Source: DASYTH01 sp045806965
GTDB lineage: Bacteria; Actinomycetota; Actinomycetes; Mycobacteriales; Pseudonocardiaceae
DNA length: 64,000 bases
Reading direction: 5' to 3'
NCBI GenBank assembly: GCA_045806965.1
Contig: JBJMIG010000060.1
Span: 24,613-88,612 of the forward strand
The notes beneath the pieces were generated by a model. The model was given only the letters and a program-made list of their open reading frames with translations. It was not told the DNA's origin and searched no databases. Of this stretch, positions 52,428 to 64,000 are shown piece after piece; position 1 is the first letter of the stretch; each line of letters opens with the position of its first letter. Both the position numbers and the translations under genes were made by a program.

Positions 52428-53450
52428 CTACGCCGAGTCACGCTCGACGAGTTCGGTCGGTAGCACCACCGGATCGCCGACCACCCGCCCGCCGATCTGG
52501 GCCAGCAGCCGTTCGGTCATGGTGCGGGCCTGGTCGGCGATCGGCTGGCGGACCGTGGTCAGCGCCGGCTCGGTGTGCTGGGCGAGCTCGATGTCGTCGT
52601 AGCCGACCACGGACACGTCGGCGGGCACCCGCCGGCCGGCCGCGCGCAGGCTGCGCAGCGCGCCGATGGCCATCATGTCGTTGGCCGCGAACACCGCGTC
52701 CAGGTCGGGCGCGCGCTCCAGCAGTTCGGTCATGGCCCGCTCGCCGGACTCCCGGGTGAACCGCCCGTAGGCAACCTGTCCGGCCGGCCGCCCGGCGGCG
52801 GAGAGGGCCCGGTGGTAGCCGGTGAGCCGGTCCGCGGCGGCGGTCATGTCCAGCGGTCCGGCGATCGTGGCGATCCGCTGCCGGCCGGCGGCGACCAGTC
52901 GCTCGGTGGCCAACTGCCCGCCGCCGACATTGTCACTGTCCACATAGGTCAGGCCCGGCATCGGTCGGTCCGGCCGGCCGCCGACCACGGTGGGCACCCC
53001 GGCGCTGACCAGGATCTGCGGCAGCGGGTCGTTCTCGTGCATGGAGGCCAGCAGCACGCCGTCGACGTGCCCGCTGCGCACGTAGTCGGCCAGTCGCTCG
53101 TGTTCGGCGTCGTTCTGCGCGTTCACCAGCACCAACTGCACGCCGGTGCCGCTCAGCGCGTGACTGGTGGCGATGATGATGCTGGCCAGGTAGGGGTCGG
53201 CCAGCACGGTGGCGTCCGGCTCGCGCAGCACCAGGGCGATCGAGTCGGTCCGGCGCATGACGAGGCTGCGCGCCGCCCGGTTCGGCACATAGCCGAGGCG
53301 GGCGATGGTCTCCTCGACCACGTCCTTGGCCTCCGGTGACACCCGGGGTGAGCCGTTGATCACCCGGGACACCGTTGCCCGGGACACGCCCGCCTCGGCG
53401 GCCACCGTGTCCAGCGTCGGCTGGCGCCGCGCGCCCGTCGCACCCGTCAT
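52428..53450 (-). CDS. LacI-family repressor of the beta-glucan locus
   Basis: 340 residues. N-terminal HTH TLDTVAAEAGVSRATVSRVINGSPRVSPEAKDVVEETIARLGYVPNRAARSL and the periplasmic-binding-like effector domain (GHVDGVLLASMHENDPLPQ, GYDDIELAQHTEPALTTVRQP). It lies 10 bp downstream of the GH1 gene on the same strand; two matching GAGCGCTC palindromes precede GH1 and GH16. Inducer presumably a beta-glucoside such as laminaribiose or cellobiose. Confidence 0.9.
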   Translation of the reverse strand: MTGATGARRQPTLDTVAAEAGVSRATVSRVINGSPRVSPEAKDVVEETIARLGYVPNRAARSLVMRRTDSIALVLREPDATVLADPYLASIIIATSHALSGTGVQLVLVNAQNDAEHERLADYVRSGHVDGVLLASMHENDPLPQILVSAGVPTVVGGRPDRPMPGLTYVDSDNVGGGQLATERLVAAGRQRIATIAGPLDMTAAADRLTGYHRALSAAGRPAGQVAYGRFTRESGERAMTELLERAPDLDAVFAANDMMAIGALRSLRAAGRRVPADVSVVGYDDIELAQHTEPALTTVRQPIADQARTMTERLLAQIGGRVVGDPVVLPTELVERDSA

Positions 53451-53460
53451 GCCGCACCCG

Positions 53461-54858
53461 TCATGTGCCGTTGATGCCGTTGATGCCGTTGTCTCGAATC
53501 ACCTGGCGATACCAGTGCGCGCTGTCCTTCCAGACCCGTGCCTGGCTGGGATAGTCCACGTGGACGATGCCGAACCGCTTCGAGTAGCCGTACGCCCACT
53601 CGAAGTTGTCCAGCAGCGACCACACGAAGTATCCCCGAAGGTCGATCCCGGACCCGATGGCCTCGTGCACCGTGGCGAGATGGTCCCGCAGGTAGGAGAT
53701 CCGCTCCAGGTCGCGGACCGCCCCGTCGGCGCCGAGCCGGTCGTCGAACGCCGCGCCGTTCTCGGTGATCATCATCGGGAGCCCGCCGTAGTCCCGGTGC
53801 AGCCGGTGGAGCAGCGCACGCAGGCCGGTGGCGTCGACGGTCCAGCCCATCGCGGTGGTCGGGCCCGGTGCCGGCCCGAACCGGACCCGCTCGGAGCCCG
53901 GCCACGGCGACGGACCGGGCGCCGCCTCCGGCGCCAGGCCGTGCACCATGGTCGGCGCGTAGTAGTTGAGGCCGAGCAGGTCGACCGGCGCCGCGATGAT
54001 CTTCTCGTCGCCGTCGAGCACGAAGGCCCAGTCGGTGAGCGCGACGGTGTCCCGCCGGACATCGGCGGGATAACCGCCGCCCAGCAACGGATCCAGGAAC
54101 AACCGGTTGGCCAGGCCGTCGATGCGGCGCACCGCGTCGGCCGTCTCCGGATCGGCGTTGGCCGGCAGCACCACGAACGGGTTCAACGAGATCGACACCT
54201 TGGCCGGGCCCGGCAGTTCGGCCCGCAGGGCGGCGGCGCCGAGGCCGTGTGCGAGCAGCAGGTGGTGCGCCGCGCGCAGGGACAGCCCCGGATCGGTGTG
54301 GCCGGGTGCGTGCTCGCCGGAGGCGTACCCGAGGAAGGCCGCGCACCACGGCTCGTTCAGGGTCGTCCACAGTGGAACGCGGTCGCCGAGCCGGGCGGCC
54401 AGCACCGAGGCGTAGTCGGCGAACCGGGCGGCGGTGTCCCGCTCGCCCCAACCGCCGGCGTCCTCCAACTCCTGTGGCAGATCCCAGTGGTAGAGCGTGA
54501 GCACGGGCATGATGCCGTGCCGGAGCAACTCGTCGACCAGCCGCTCGTAGTACGCCAGGCCGCGCTCGTTGACCGGTCCGCGTCCGCCGGGCAGGACCCG
54601 GGGCCAGGAAACCGAGAAGCGGTACGCGGACAGGCCGAGGTCGGCCATCATCGCCACGTCCGTGCGGAACCGCCGGTACTGGTCGACGGCCACGTCTCCG
54701 GTGTCTCCGCCGAGGACCCTGCCCGGCGTGTGCGCGAACGTGTCCCAGATGGACGGTCCTCGGCCATCCACAGTGGCCGATCCCTCCACCTGGTAGGCGG
54801 CCGTGCCCGCACCCCAGACGAACCCCTGCGGAAACCTCAGCTCGGCCATGGCCCTCAT
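53461..54858 (-). CDS. GH1 beta-glucosidase
   Basis: 465 residues. LRFPQGFVWGAGTAAYQVEGS at the start; acid/base Glu in TTLNEPWCAAFLGY, nucleophile Glu in MMITENGAAF, WSLLDNFEWAYGYSKRFGIVHVDY near the C-terminus. No signal peptide, so it hydrolyses imported disaccharides in the cytosol. ATG 54858 overlaps the stop of a permease remnant (TGATG), a relic of the original operon. Confidence 0.94.
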   Translation of the reverse strand: MRAMAELRFPQGFVWGAGTAAYQVEGSATVDGRGPSIWDTFAHTPGRVLGGDTGDVAVDQYRRFRTDVAMMADLGLSAYRFSVSWPRVLPGGRGPVNERGLAYYERLVDELLRHGIMPVLTLYHWDLPQELEDAGGWGERDTAARFADYASVLAARLGDRVPLWTTLNEPWCAAFLGYASGEHAPGHTDPGLSLRAAHHLLLAHGLGAAALRAELPGPAKVSISLNPFVVLPANADPETADAVRRIDGLANRLFLDPLLGGGYPADVRRDTVALTDWAFVLDGDEKIIAAPVDLLGLNYYAPTMVHGLAPEAAPGPSPWPGSERVRFGPAPGPTTAMGWTVDATGLRALLHRLHRDYGGLPMMITENGAAFDDRLGADGAVRDLERISYLRDHLATVHEAIGSGIDLRGYFVWSLLDNFEWAYGYSKRFGIVHVDYPSQARVWKDSAHWYRQVIRDNGINGINGT

Positions 54859-54972
54859 CACCCCTTCACCGCTCCCTGCATGATGCCCCCTATGATCTGC
54901 CGGCCGAGCAGCAGAAACACGATCAACATTGGGGAAAGTGGCGATTACCGTGCCGGCCAGCACCAGCGAGTA
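54858..54972 (-). pseudogene. C-terminal remnant of a MalG-type sugar ABC permease, frameshifted
   Basis: About 38 codons. Upstream frame: YSLVLAGTVIATFP. After one extra base near 54930 the next frame continues PMLIVFLLLGRQIIGGIM then QGAVKG and stops at the TGA overlapping the GH1 ATG. This is the exact C-terminal pattern of sugar permeases. The rest of the gene, and any binding protein or MalF gene, are missing between here and the operator at 54978. Confidence 0.8.
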
Positions 54973-54977
54973 AGCGC

Positions 54978-54993
54978 GTGAGAGCGCTCTCAC
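54978..54993. promoter_or_regulatory. LacI operator before GH1
   Basis: Perfect 16-bp palindrome GTGAGAGCGCTCTCAC, of the CebR/BglR type, 5 bp from the permease remnant and 120 bp upstream of the GH1 start. Confidence 0.8.
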
Positions 54994-55097
54994 ACGTGCT
55001 CGACGAATCTGGCGGTGGATGTCCGCCAAGCCAAGCCCGTGACGGAGAACGTTGCCTGGGCGGGGAATCCGGTCCCGCCGGAGCGGTCCGGCGGGCA

Positions 55098-55165
55098 CGG
55101 CTCACCGCGCGAGGTGACCATTCCGTCGCGTCGCGTCGAGGAACGTCACATCGCGCGGTGAGCCG
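55098..55165. terminator. Long inverted repeat after GH16, probable terminator
   Basis: 18-bp arms CTCACCGCGCGAGGTGAC (55101-55118) and GTCACATCGCGCGGTGAG (55145-55162) with one mismatch, extendable by 3 bp. It begins 25 bp past the GH16 stop. No T-run, so a Rho-type or structural stop. The arm includes GAGGTGAC, recalling family B. Confidence 0.55.
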
Positions 55166-55189
55166 CCCGGCCGCCGCGGGAGCCGCCGG

Positions 55190-56632
55190 TTAGTGGCCGA
55201 AGGTGAACCAGTTGACGTTCACGAAGTCGGCCGGCTGGCCGCTGGTGAACGTCAGGTAGACGTCGTGCACGCCGGTGACCCCGCTGATGTTCGCCGGGAT
55301 CGTGCGCCAGCTCTGCCAGCCGCCGGTGTTGGCGATGGCGAAGCTGCCGATCGGAGCGTTGCCGAGCGAGTCGAGGCGCACCTCGACCAGCCCGCTGACC
55401 CCGCCACCGGCCCCGGATGCGGCCCGGGTCAAGAACTGCCTCGCCGGGCTGGAGCCGAAGTCGATGCCGTTGTAACGGGCCCAGTCGCCCTGCGCCACCG
55501 CGCCGATGTTCTGGCCGCCGCCGGTGTCCGTCGTGGTCTCGACGATGACCCCGTTCTGCTGCTGGAAAGCCTCGGCCTGAAGGGTGCCGTAAGCGGTGCC
55601 GCCGCCACCCGGGTTGCCGGGCGGGGTGGTGGTGGTCGTGGTGGTCGGTGGCTGGGTGCCGCCGCCGCCCCTCGTCCACACCGCGACATAGTCGACGAGC
55701 ATCGGCACGCCGTTCGCGGTGGCCGCGGTCGGGGTGCCGGTGCCGGCTACGCCGTTCGGGAACGACCCGCCGATCGCCAGGTTGAGCAGGATGAAATAGC
55801 CGGAGTGGCCCGTCATGTTGGTCCACGTGCCGGCATCCACCTGGTTCTGGTTCACCTGGTGGAACTGGGTTCCGTCGACGTACCAGCGCAGTTGCTGCGG
55901 GGAGACGCTCGCGTCCCACTCGAACCGGTAGGTGTGGAAGGCCGACTGGCAGGACGAGCCGGGACAGGCCCGGTTGGTGCCGATGCCGTTGAACTCGTTG
56001 CACGGTCCGCCGGGCGCGACGCCACAGTGGAGCACGCCCCACACGGCGTTGATGCCGTTGACGTTCTCCATGATGTCGAACTCGCCTACGCCGGGCCAGT
56101 TCTGGAAGTTCCCGCGATAGGGGGAGCCGAGCGCCCAGAACGCCGGCCAGTAGCCGAGCGCGGCGTTGCCGGTGACGTTCGGCATCTGCACCCGGCCCTC
56201 GATCCGCAGCACGCCGCCTGCCGGCGGCTTGAAGTTCGTGCGCTGCGTCTCGATGCGTGCGGAGGTCCAGTTTCCGGCGCCGTCGCGCAGCGGCGTGATG
56301 CGCAGGTTGCCGTTGCCGTCCACGGCAACGTTCTGGGTGCTGTTGGTGTAGTTCTGTATCTCGCCGGTGCCCCAGTTGCCCGGGCCGCCCGGGTAGCCAT
56401 GGCCGGTGTCGATGATCCAGTTCGCGCTGGAGGGCAGGGAACCGCCCGCGCCGGTGAAGTCGTCGCTCCAGGCGAGTGTCCAGCCGGCGGGAGTGGGCGG
56501 CACGGCCGCCCGTGCGGACAGGGTCAGCGGGACCGTGATCAACATAGCCGCGGTGACGGCACCTAAGGCGGTTCGCCACCGCCGGCCGAACCGCCGGGAG
56601 GCGGTCGGGGGAGACGCGATCGAGACGGGCAT
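55190..56632 (-). CDS. Secreted GH16 beta-1,3(-1,4)-glucanase with CBM6
   Basis: 480 residues from ATG 56632 (AAGGAGGT about 6 nt upstream). Signal peptide, GH16 domain (residues about 45-310) with catalytic EFDIMEN, Thr/Pro-rich linker (TTTTTTT), then a CBM6 domain beginning YGTLQAEAFQQQNG and ending FVNVNWFTFGH. The aromatic and EXDXXE pattern fit laminarinase-type enzymes that cut beta-1,3-glucan; products would feed the cytosolic GH1 enzyme. A LacI operator lies about 70 bp upstream. Confidence 0.92.
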   Translation of the reverse strand: MPVSIASPPTASRRFGRRWRTALGAVTAAMLITVPLTLSARAAVPPTPAGWTLAWSDDFTGAGGSLPSSANWIIDTGHGYPGGPGNWGTGEIQNYTNSTQNVAVDGNGNLRITPLRDGAGNWTSARIETQRTNFKPPAGGVLRIEGRVQMPNVTGNAALGYWPAFWALGSPYRGNFQNWPGVGEFDIMENVNGINAVWGVLHCGVAPGGPCNEFNGIGTNRACPGSSCQSAFHTYRFEWDASVSPQQLRWYVDGTQFHQVNQNQVDAGTWTNMTGHSGYFILLNLAIGGSFPNGVAGTGTPTAATANGVPMLVDYVAVWTRGGGGTQPPTTTTTTTPPGNPGGGGTAYGTLQAEAFQQQNGVIVETTTDTGGGQNIGAVAQGDWARYNGIDFGSSPARQFLTRAASGAGGGVSGLVEVRLDSLGNAPIGSFAIANTGGWQSWRTIPANISGVTGVHDVYLTFTSGQPADFVNVNWFTFGH

Positions 56633-56671
56633 GGGTGACCTCCTTGTCAACCCTGGGCGCCAGGTGAGGGC

Positions 56672-56698
56672 ACGTTTGTTGCGCTAGGCAACAAACGT
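56672..56698. promoter_or_regulatory. Perfect 11-bp inverted repeat before GH16
   Basis: ACGTTTGTTGC (56672-56682) and GCAACAAACGT (56688-56698) with a 5-bp spacer, between the LacI operator and the start codon. Half-sites resemble GTTTGTTG..CAACAAAC sites bound by ROK-family sugar repressors. Confidence 0.5.
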
Positions 56699-56701
56699 AT
56701 T

Positions 56702-56723
56702 GCCATGAAAGCGCTCTCATGGC
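56702..56723. promoter_or_regulatory. LacI operator before GH16
   Basis: 22-bp palindrome with one mismatch, centred on AAAGCGCTCT, arms GCCATGA and TCATGGC. Shares the GAGCGCTC-like centre of the GH1 operator. Confidence 0.75.
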
Positions 56724-57059
56724 TCAATGTCAATGGTGGGTGACCCTCCGGCGTCGGGCGCCCCTGGCCGGGCGACGAGTCGTGCGCGGTGCCGTGGGAC
56801 CACGCGTGACCTGCGCCGCAGTGGCCTTCGGTGGTTCGCGGGCTATCCTGGGCGAGACGTGTTCGTGCCCAGACCGGGACGTTGGCGCCTTATCGCCTGG
56901 ATCAAGCCAGGCGTTACGCCCCATGGGCGAAATCCTTCGCTAGACAGGTGCCCGGAGGTTTCGGCCCTGTTAAGCTCACGTCAACACGCGGGCCATCGGC
57001 GTCCCGCGCCCAGCCGGGAAATCCGAACTGAGCGCGAGGACGACGAGGGAGGTCGACGC
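56724..57059 (+). other. Upstream region of gltB (no gene seen)
   Basis: 336 bp. It contains the inverted repeat GCCTGG-6-CCAGGC (about 56894-56911) and TAAGCT (56971-56976), a possible -10 giving a leader of about 75 nt. GAGGGAGGT before GTG 57060 is the ribosome site. A long frame crossing it from 56727 has no family support. Confidence 0.5.
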
Positions 57060-61629
<4,570 letters not shown>

Positions 61630-61637
<8 letters not shown>

Positions 61638-63150
61638 TCCCAACGGCTTTCTCAAGCACACCAGGCGGGATGCGGCCAAGCGGTCCAAAGAGGACAGGCT
61701 GGCCGACTGGCGCGAGGTGTACGTCGAGCTACCCCCGGCGGAGCGCGACGCGCAGGTGCGCGACCAGGCCACCCGGTGCATGGACTGCGGCATTCCGTTC
61801 TGTCACAGCGGATCGGTGGGCTGTCCGCTCGGCAACCTGATCCCGGAATGGAACGACCTGGTGCGTCGGGGCGACTGGGTCTCGGCCAGCGACCGGCTGC
61901 ACGCGACGAACAACTTCCCGGAGTTCACCGGGCGGCTCTGCCCGGCACCCTGCGAGGCGGCCTGCGTGCTCGCGATCACCCCGGACGCCGGCGGTGCCGT
62001 GGCGATCAAGCGGGTCGAGCAGGCCATCGCGGACGTCTCGTGGGAACGTGACCGGGTCGGTGCCCGGCCGGCGGCGGTGACTTCCGGCAAGCATGTCGCC
62101 GTGGTCGGCTCCGGCCCGGCCGGCCTGGCCGCCGCCCAGCAGCTCACCAGGGCGGGTCACGAGGTGACGGTGTACGAGCGCGACGACCGGCTCGGCGGGC
62201 TGCTGCGCTACGGAATTCCCGAGTTCAAGATGGAGAAGAAGATTCTCGATCGTCGGTTGGCTCAGCTGCGTGCCGAGGGAACCAGGTTCGTCACCGGCTG
62301 CGAGGTCGGCGGCTCGGCGCCCGGCGACCTGTCGGTCGAGGCGCTCCGCGAGGTCTACGACGCGGTGGTGCTCGCGGTCGGCGCGCTGCGCGGCCGCGAC
62401 GATCCGGCGCTCCCCGGCCGATCGCTCCACGGGGTGCACCTGGCCATGGACCACCTGGTGCCGGCCAACCGCGAATGTGCGGGGGACGGCCCAGCCTCGA
62501 TCTCCGCGCAGGGCAAGCACGTGGTCATCATCGGCGGCGGCGACACCGGCGCGGACTGCTACGGCACCGCCACCCGTCAGGGCGCCGCATCCGTGACGCA
62601 ACTCGACATTTATCCGCGCCCGCCGGAGGTCCGTGACGACGACCGGTCTCCCTGGCCGGTGTGGCCGTGGATCCTGCGTACCTATCCGGTACACGAGGAG
62701 GCGGGCGAACGTCGCTTCGCCGTGGCCGTCGACGGTTTCGTCGGCGACGAGTCGGGCAACGTGCGAGCCCTGCGCCTGCGCGAGATCAAGGTCCACAAGG
62801 ATCCGTCGACCGGCCGGCGCGAGCTGACCCCGGTCGGCGACCACGTCGAGGAGATCCCGGCCGACCTGGTACTGCTCGCCATCGGCTTCGAGGGTGTGGA
62901 ACACATGCCGCTGCTGCCCGGGCTGGGTCTGTCCCTCACCGCGAGGGGCACCCTGTCCTGCGGAACCGACTGGCAGACCACCGCCCCCGGCGTCTTCGTG
63001 TGCGGCGACGCGCACCGCGGCGCTTCCCTTGTCGTCTGGGCCATCGCCGAAGGCCGCTCCGCCGCCCATGCCGTGGACGCCTATCTCACCGGCGCCTCCG
63101 ACCTGCCGGCACCGGTCCACCCCACGGCCATCCCCCTGGCGGTCGTGTGA
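61630..63150 (+). CDS. gltD: Glutamate synthase (NADPH) small subunit
   Basis: 506 residues from the GTG at 61630 inside gltB. N-terminal ferredoxin-like cluster region: Cys50, Cys53 and Cys58 in RCMDCGIPFCHS plus CPAPCEAACV; FAD loop VVGSGPAGLAAAQQL; NADPH loop IIGGGDTGADC; terminal GVFVCGDAHRGASLVVWAI. Delivers electrons from NADPH to GltB. Confidence 0.96.
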
Positions 63151-63193
63151 CTCAAAACCGCAACGAGTTCCGCGTCGCCGCAGCCACAGGATC

Positions 63194-64000
63194 TTAGTGC
63201 CGGAGCACGTTGCGCATGGGTTTCTGTTGGGGGTCCACCCATTTTGGTGGTGTGAAGTAGGGGATGCCGTTCGTGAGGTGGATGGTCCATGGGGTGTTGT
63301 GCAGTGTTCGGTGGTGTCGGCGGCACAGGAGAACCAGGTTGGCCACCTCCGTAGGACCCCCATCTGCCCAGTGATGGATGTGGTGTGCGTCTGTCCAGCG
63401 GGCGGGTAGGTGGCATCCGGGGAAGGCGCAGCCTCGGTCGCGGGCGGTGAGGGCGGTGCGTTGTGGGGTGGTGACGAGTCGGTGTTCGCGTCCCATGTCC
63501 AATGGTGCCCCGTCGGTGTTGAGGACGATGGGGATGAGGTCGGCGTCGCAGGCGAGTTTCCGGATGGTGTGGGCGTTGAGGGTGCTGCCGCAGTCCAGGG
63601 TGGCGTTCCCGACTCCTTTTACGAGCGTGGTGTGGTCGAGGATGACGTTGAGGTGGGGTTTGATGCCGCCGTGTACCGGTGCGTCCCCGGCGGTGACGGC
63701 GAGGTGTACGACGGCGGCGAAGGCGTCGCCTTGTCGTTGCTCGGTGGATCGCGGGTCCGGCACCCCCTCGGCGGGAGGTGTGGGTTTGGCCAGGGGCCCG
63801 AACAACGCCACAAGTTCTTCGGCCGTCTCCGAGTCGCCTTCCCCGGAATACTTGATCCTTCCGCTTGGCAACAGTCTGTACCGGAAGGTGTTGGTGGGTT
63901 CGGCGTCGTGGTCGTGCAGGTGGGGGTCGGTGCCGTCCTGGTTGATCCGGTTGAGCAGTACCCGTCCGTGGTCGCGTACGACTGCGGGGGAGTGGGTGCG
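63194..64000 (-). CDS. DUF222/HNH-endonuclease protein, 5' end outside window
   Basis: 269 codons visible, open at the window edge. The C-terminus holds the HNH motif: RGCAFPGCHLPARWTDAHHIHHWADGGPTEVANLVLLCRRHHRTLH, with two CxxC/H-type zinc contacts. DUF222 proteins with this tail are abundant and multi-copy in actinobacteria, often in mobile (group II intron-like or IS-associated) families; their role is unclear. Base composition is lower in GC than gltD. No start can be given; TTG at 63871 is internal. Confidence 0.88.
   Translation of the reverse strand, partial: RTHSPAVVRDHGRVLLNRINQDGTDPHLHDHDAEPTNTFRYRLLPSGRIKYSGEGDSETAEELVALFGPLAKPTPPAEGVPDPRSTEQRQGDAFAAVVHLAVTAGDAPVHGGIKPHLNVILDHTTLVKGVGNATLDCGSTLNAHTIRKLACDADLIPIVLNTDGAPLDMGREHRLVTTPQRTALTARDRGCAFPGCHLPARWTDAHHIHHWADGGPTEVANLVLLCRRHHRTLHNTPWTIHLTNGIPYFTPPKWVDPQQKPMRNVLRH

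Noticed and set aside
56727..57059. N-terminal extension of gltB
   Set aside because: The first 111 residues have no family match; the GTG at 57060 has a strong ribosome site and correct propeptide length.

Overview
The window is GC-rich DNA from an actinobacterium, most likely a Pseudonocardiales member. This is inferred from frequent GTG starts, tightly overlapping genes, actinobacterial signature genes (BsaP, the PriA type of HisA, Trp-operon membrane protein, NrtR, DUF2567, F420-type PPOX protein, DUF222/HNH protein) and many likely leaderless transcripts. It reads mostly as a core chromosomal segment. I see no prophage, integrase, CRISPR array, rRNA or tRNA.

Layout. 1-3114: a Tat-exported esterase cut by the window edge, lspA-rluA, and a proline-rich HTH protein. 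3115-3517: repeat-rich gap. 3518-7764: complete sugar ABC importer. 7754-10295: reverse-strand small genes (Uma2 remnant, SnoaL-like, GNAT, OsmC, uridine-kinase-like). 10413-13979: dnaE. 14112-17822: biotin genes bioA, bioD, bioB and bsaP, with a glutaredoxin-like gene between. 17833-19837: DUF2567, LON-domain protein and NrtR, the last divergent from nadABC (19903-23581). 23673-26649: MacAB-like export system behind its own promoter/operator. 26650-26848: both dispersed repeat families. 26849-29275: nitrilase and an orphan peptide-binding lipoprotein. 29294-40470: the histidine genes hisD, hisC, hisB, hisH, hisA, hisF, hisI, interrupted by reverse-strand units (soxR, regulator plus membrane protein, PPOX plus ABC exporter plus TetR). 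41195-47448: trpE, membrane protein, trpC, trpB, trpA and lgt. 47512-49385: oxidoreductase pair. 49405-52420: vitamin B12 importer under a cobalamin riboswitch. 52428-56723: LacI-controlled beta-glucan locus (GH1 and GH16) that has lost its transporter, leaving a frameshifted permease tail. 57060-63150: gltB-gltD. 63194-64000: partial DUF222/HNH protein.

How the genes work together. The window carries most biotin, de novo NAD, histidine and half of tryptophan synthesis, plus glutamate synthase, which supplies the amino donor. No trpF is present, so HisA is expected to be the dual-function PriA linking the two amino-acid pathways. Regulation visible in the DNA includes an NrtR-type palindrome before nadA, a SoxR-type palindrome before soxR, a B12 riboswitch, two LacI-type operators before the two glycosidases, and a palindrome inside the promoter spacer of the MacAB-like operon.

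Two intergenic repeat families stand out. One is a 21-bp-period unit with core GCGAGTCTCGC at three loci. The other is a palindrome built around AATGTCACCTTGCGCT at three loci, one copy of which supplies a gene's stop codon. Many operon heads have a TANNNT hexamer 6-8 nt before the start codon, and in two cases the hexamer includes the stop codon of the preceding gene.
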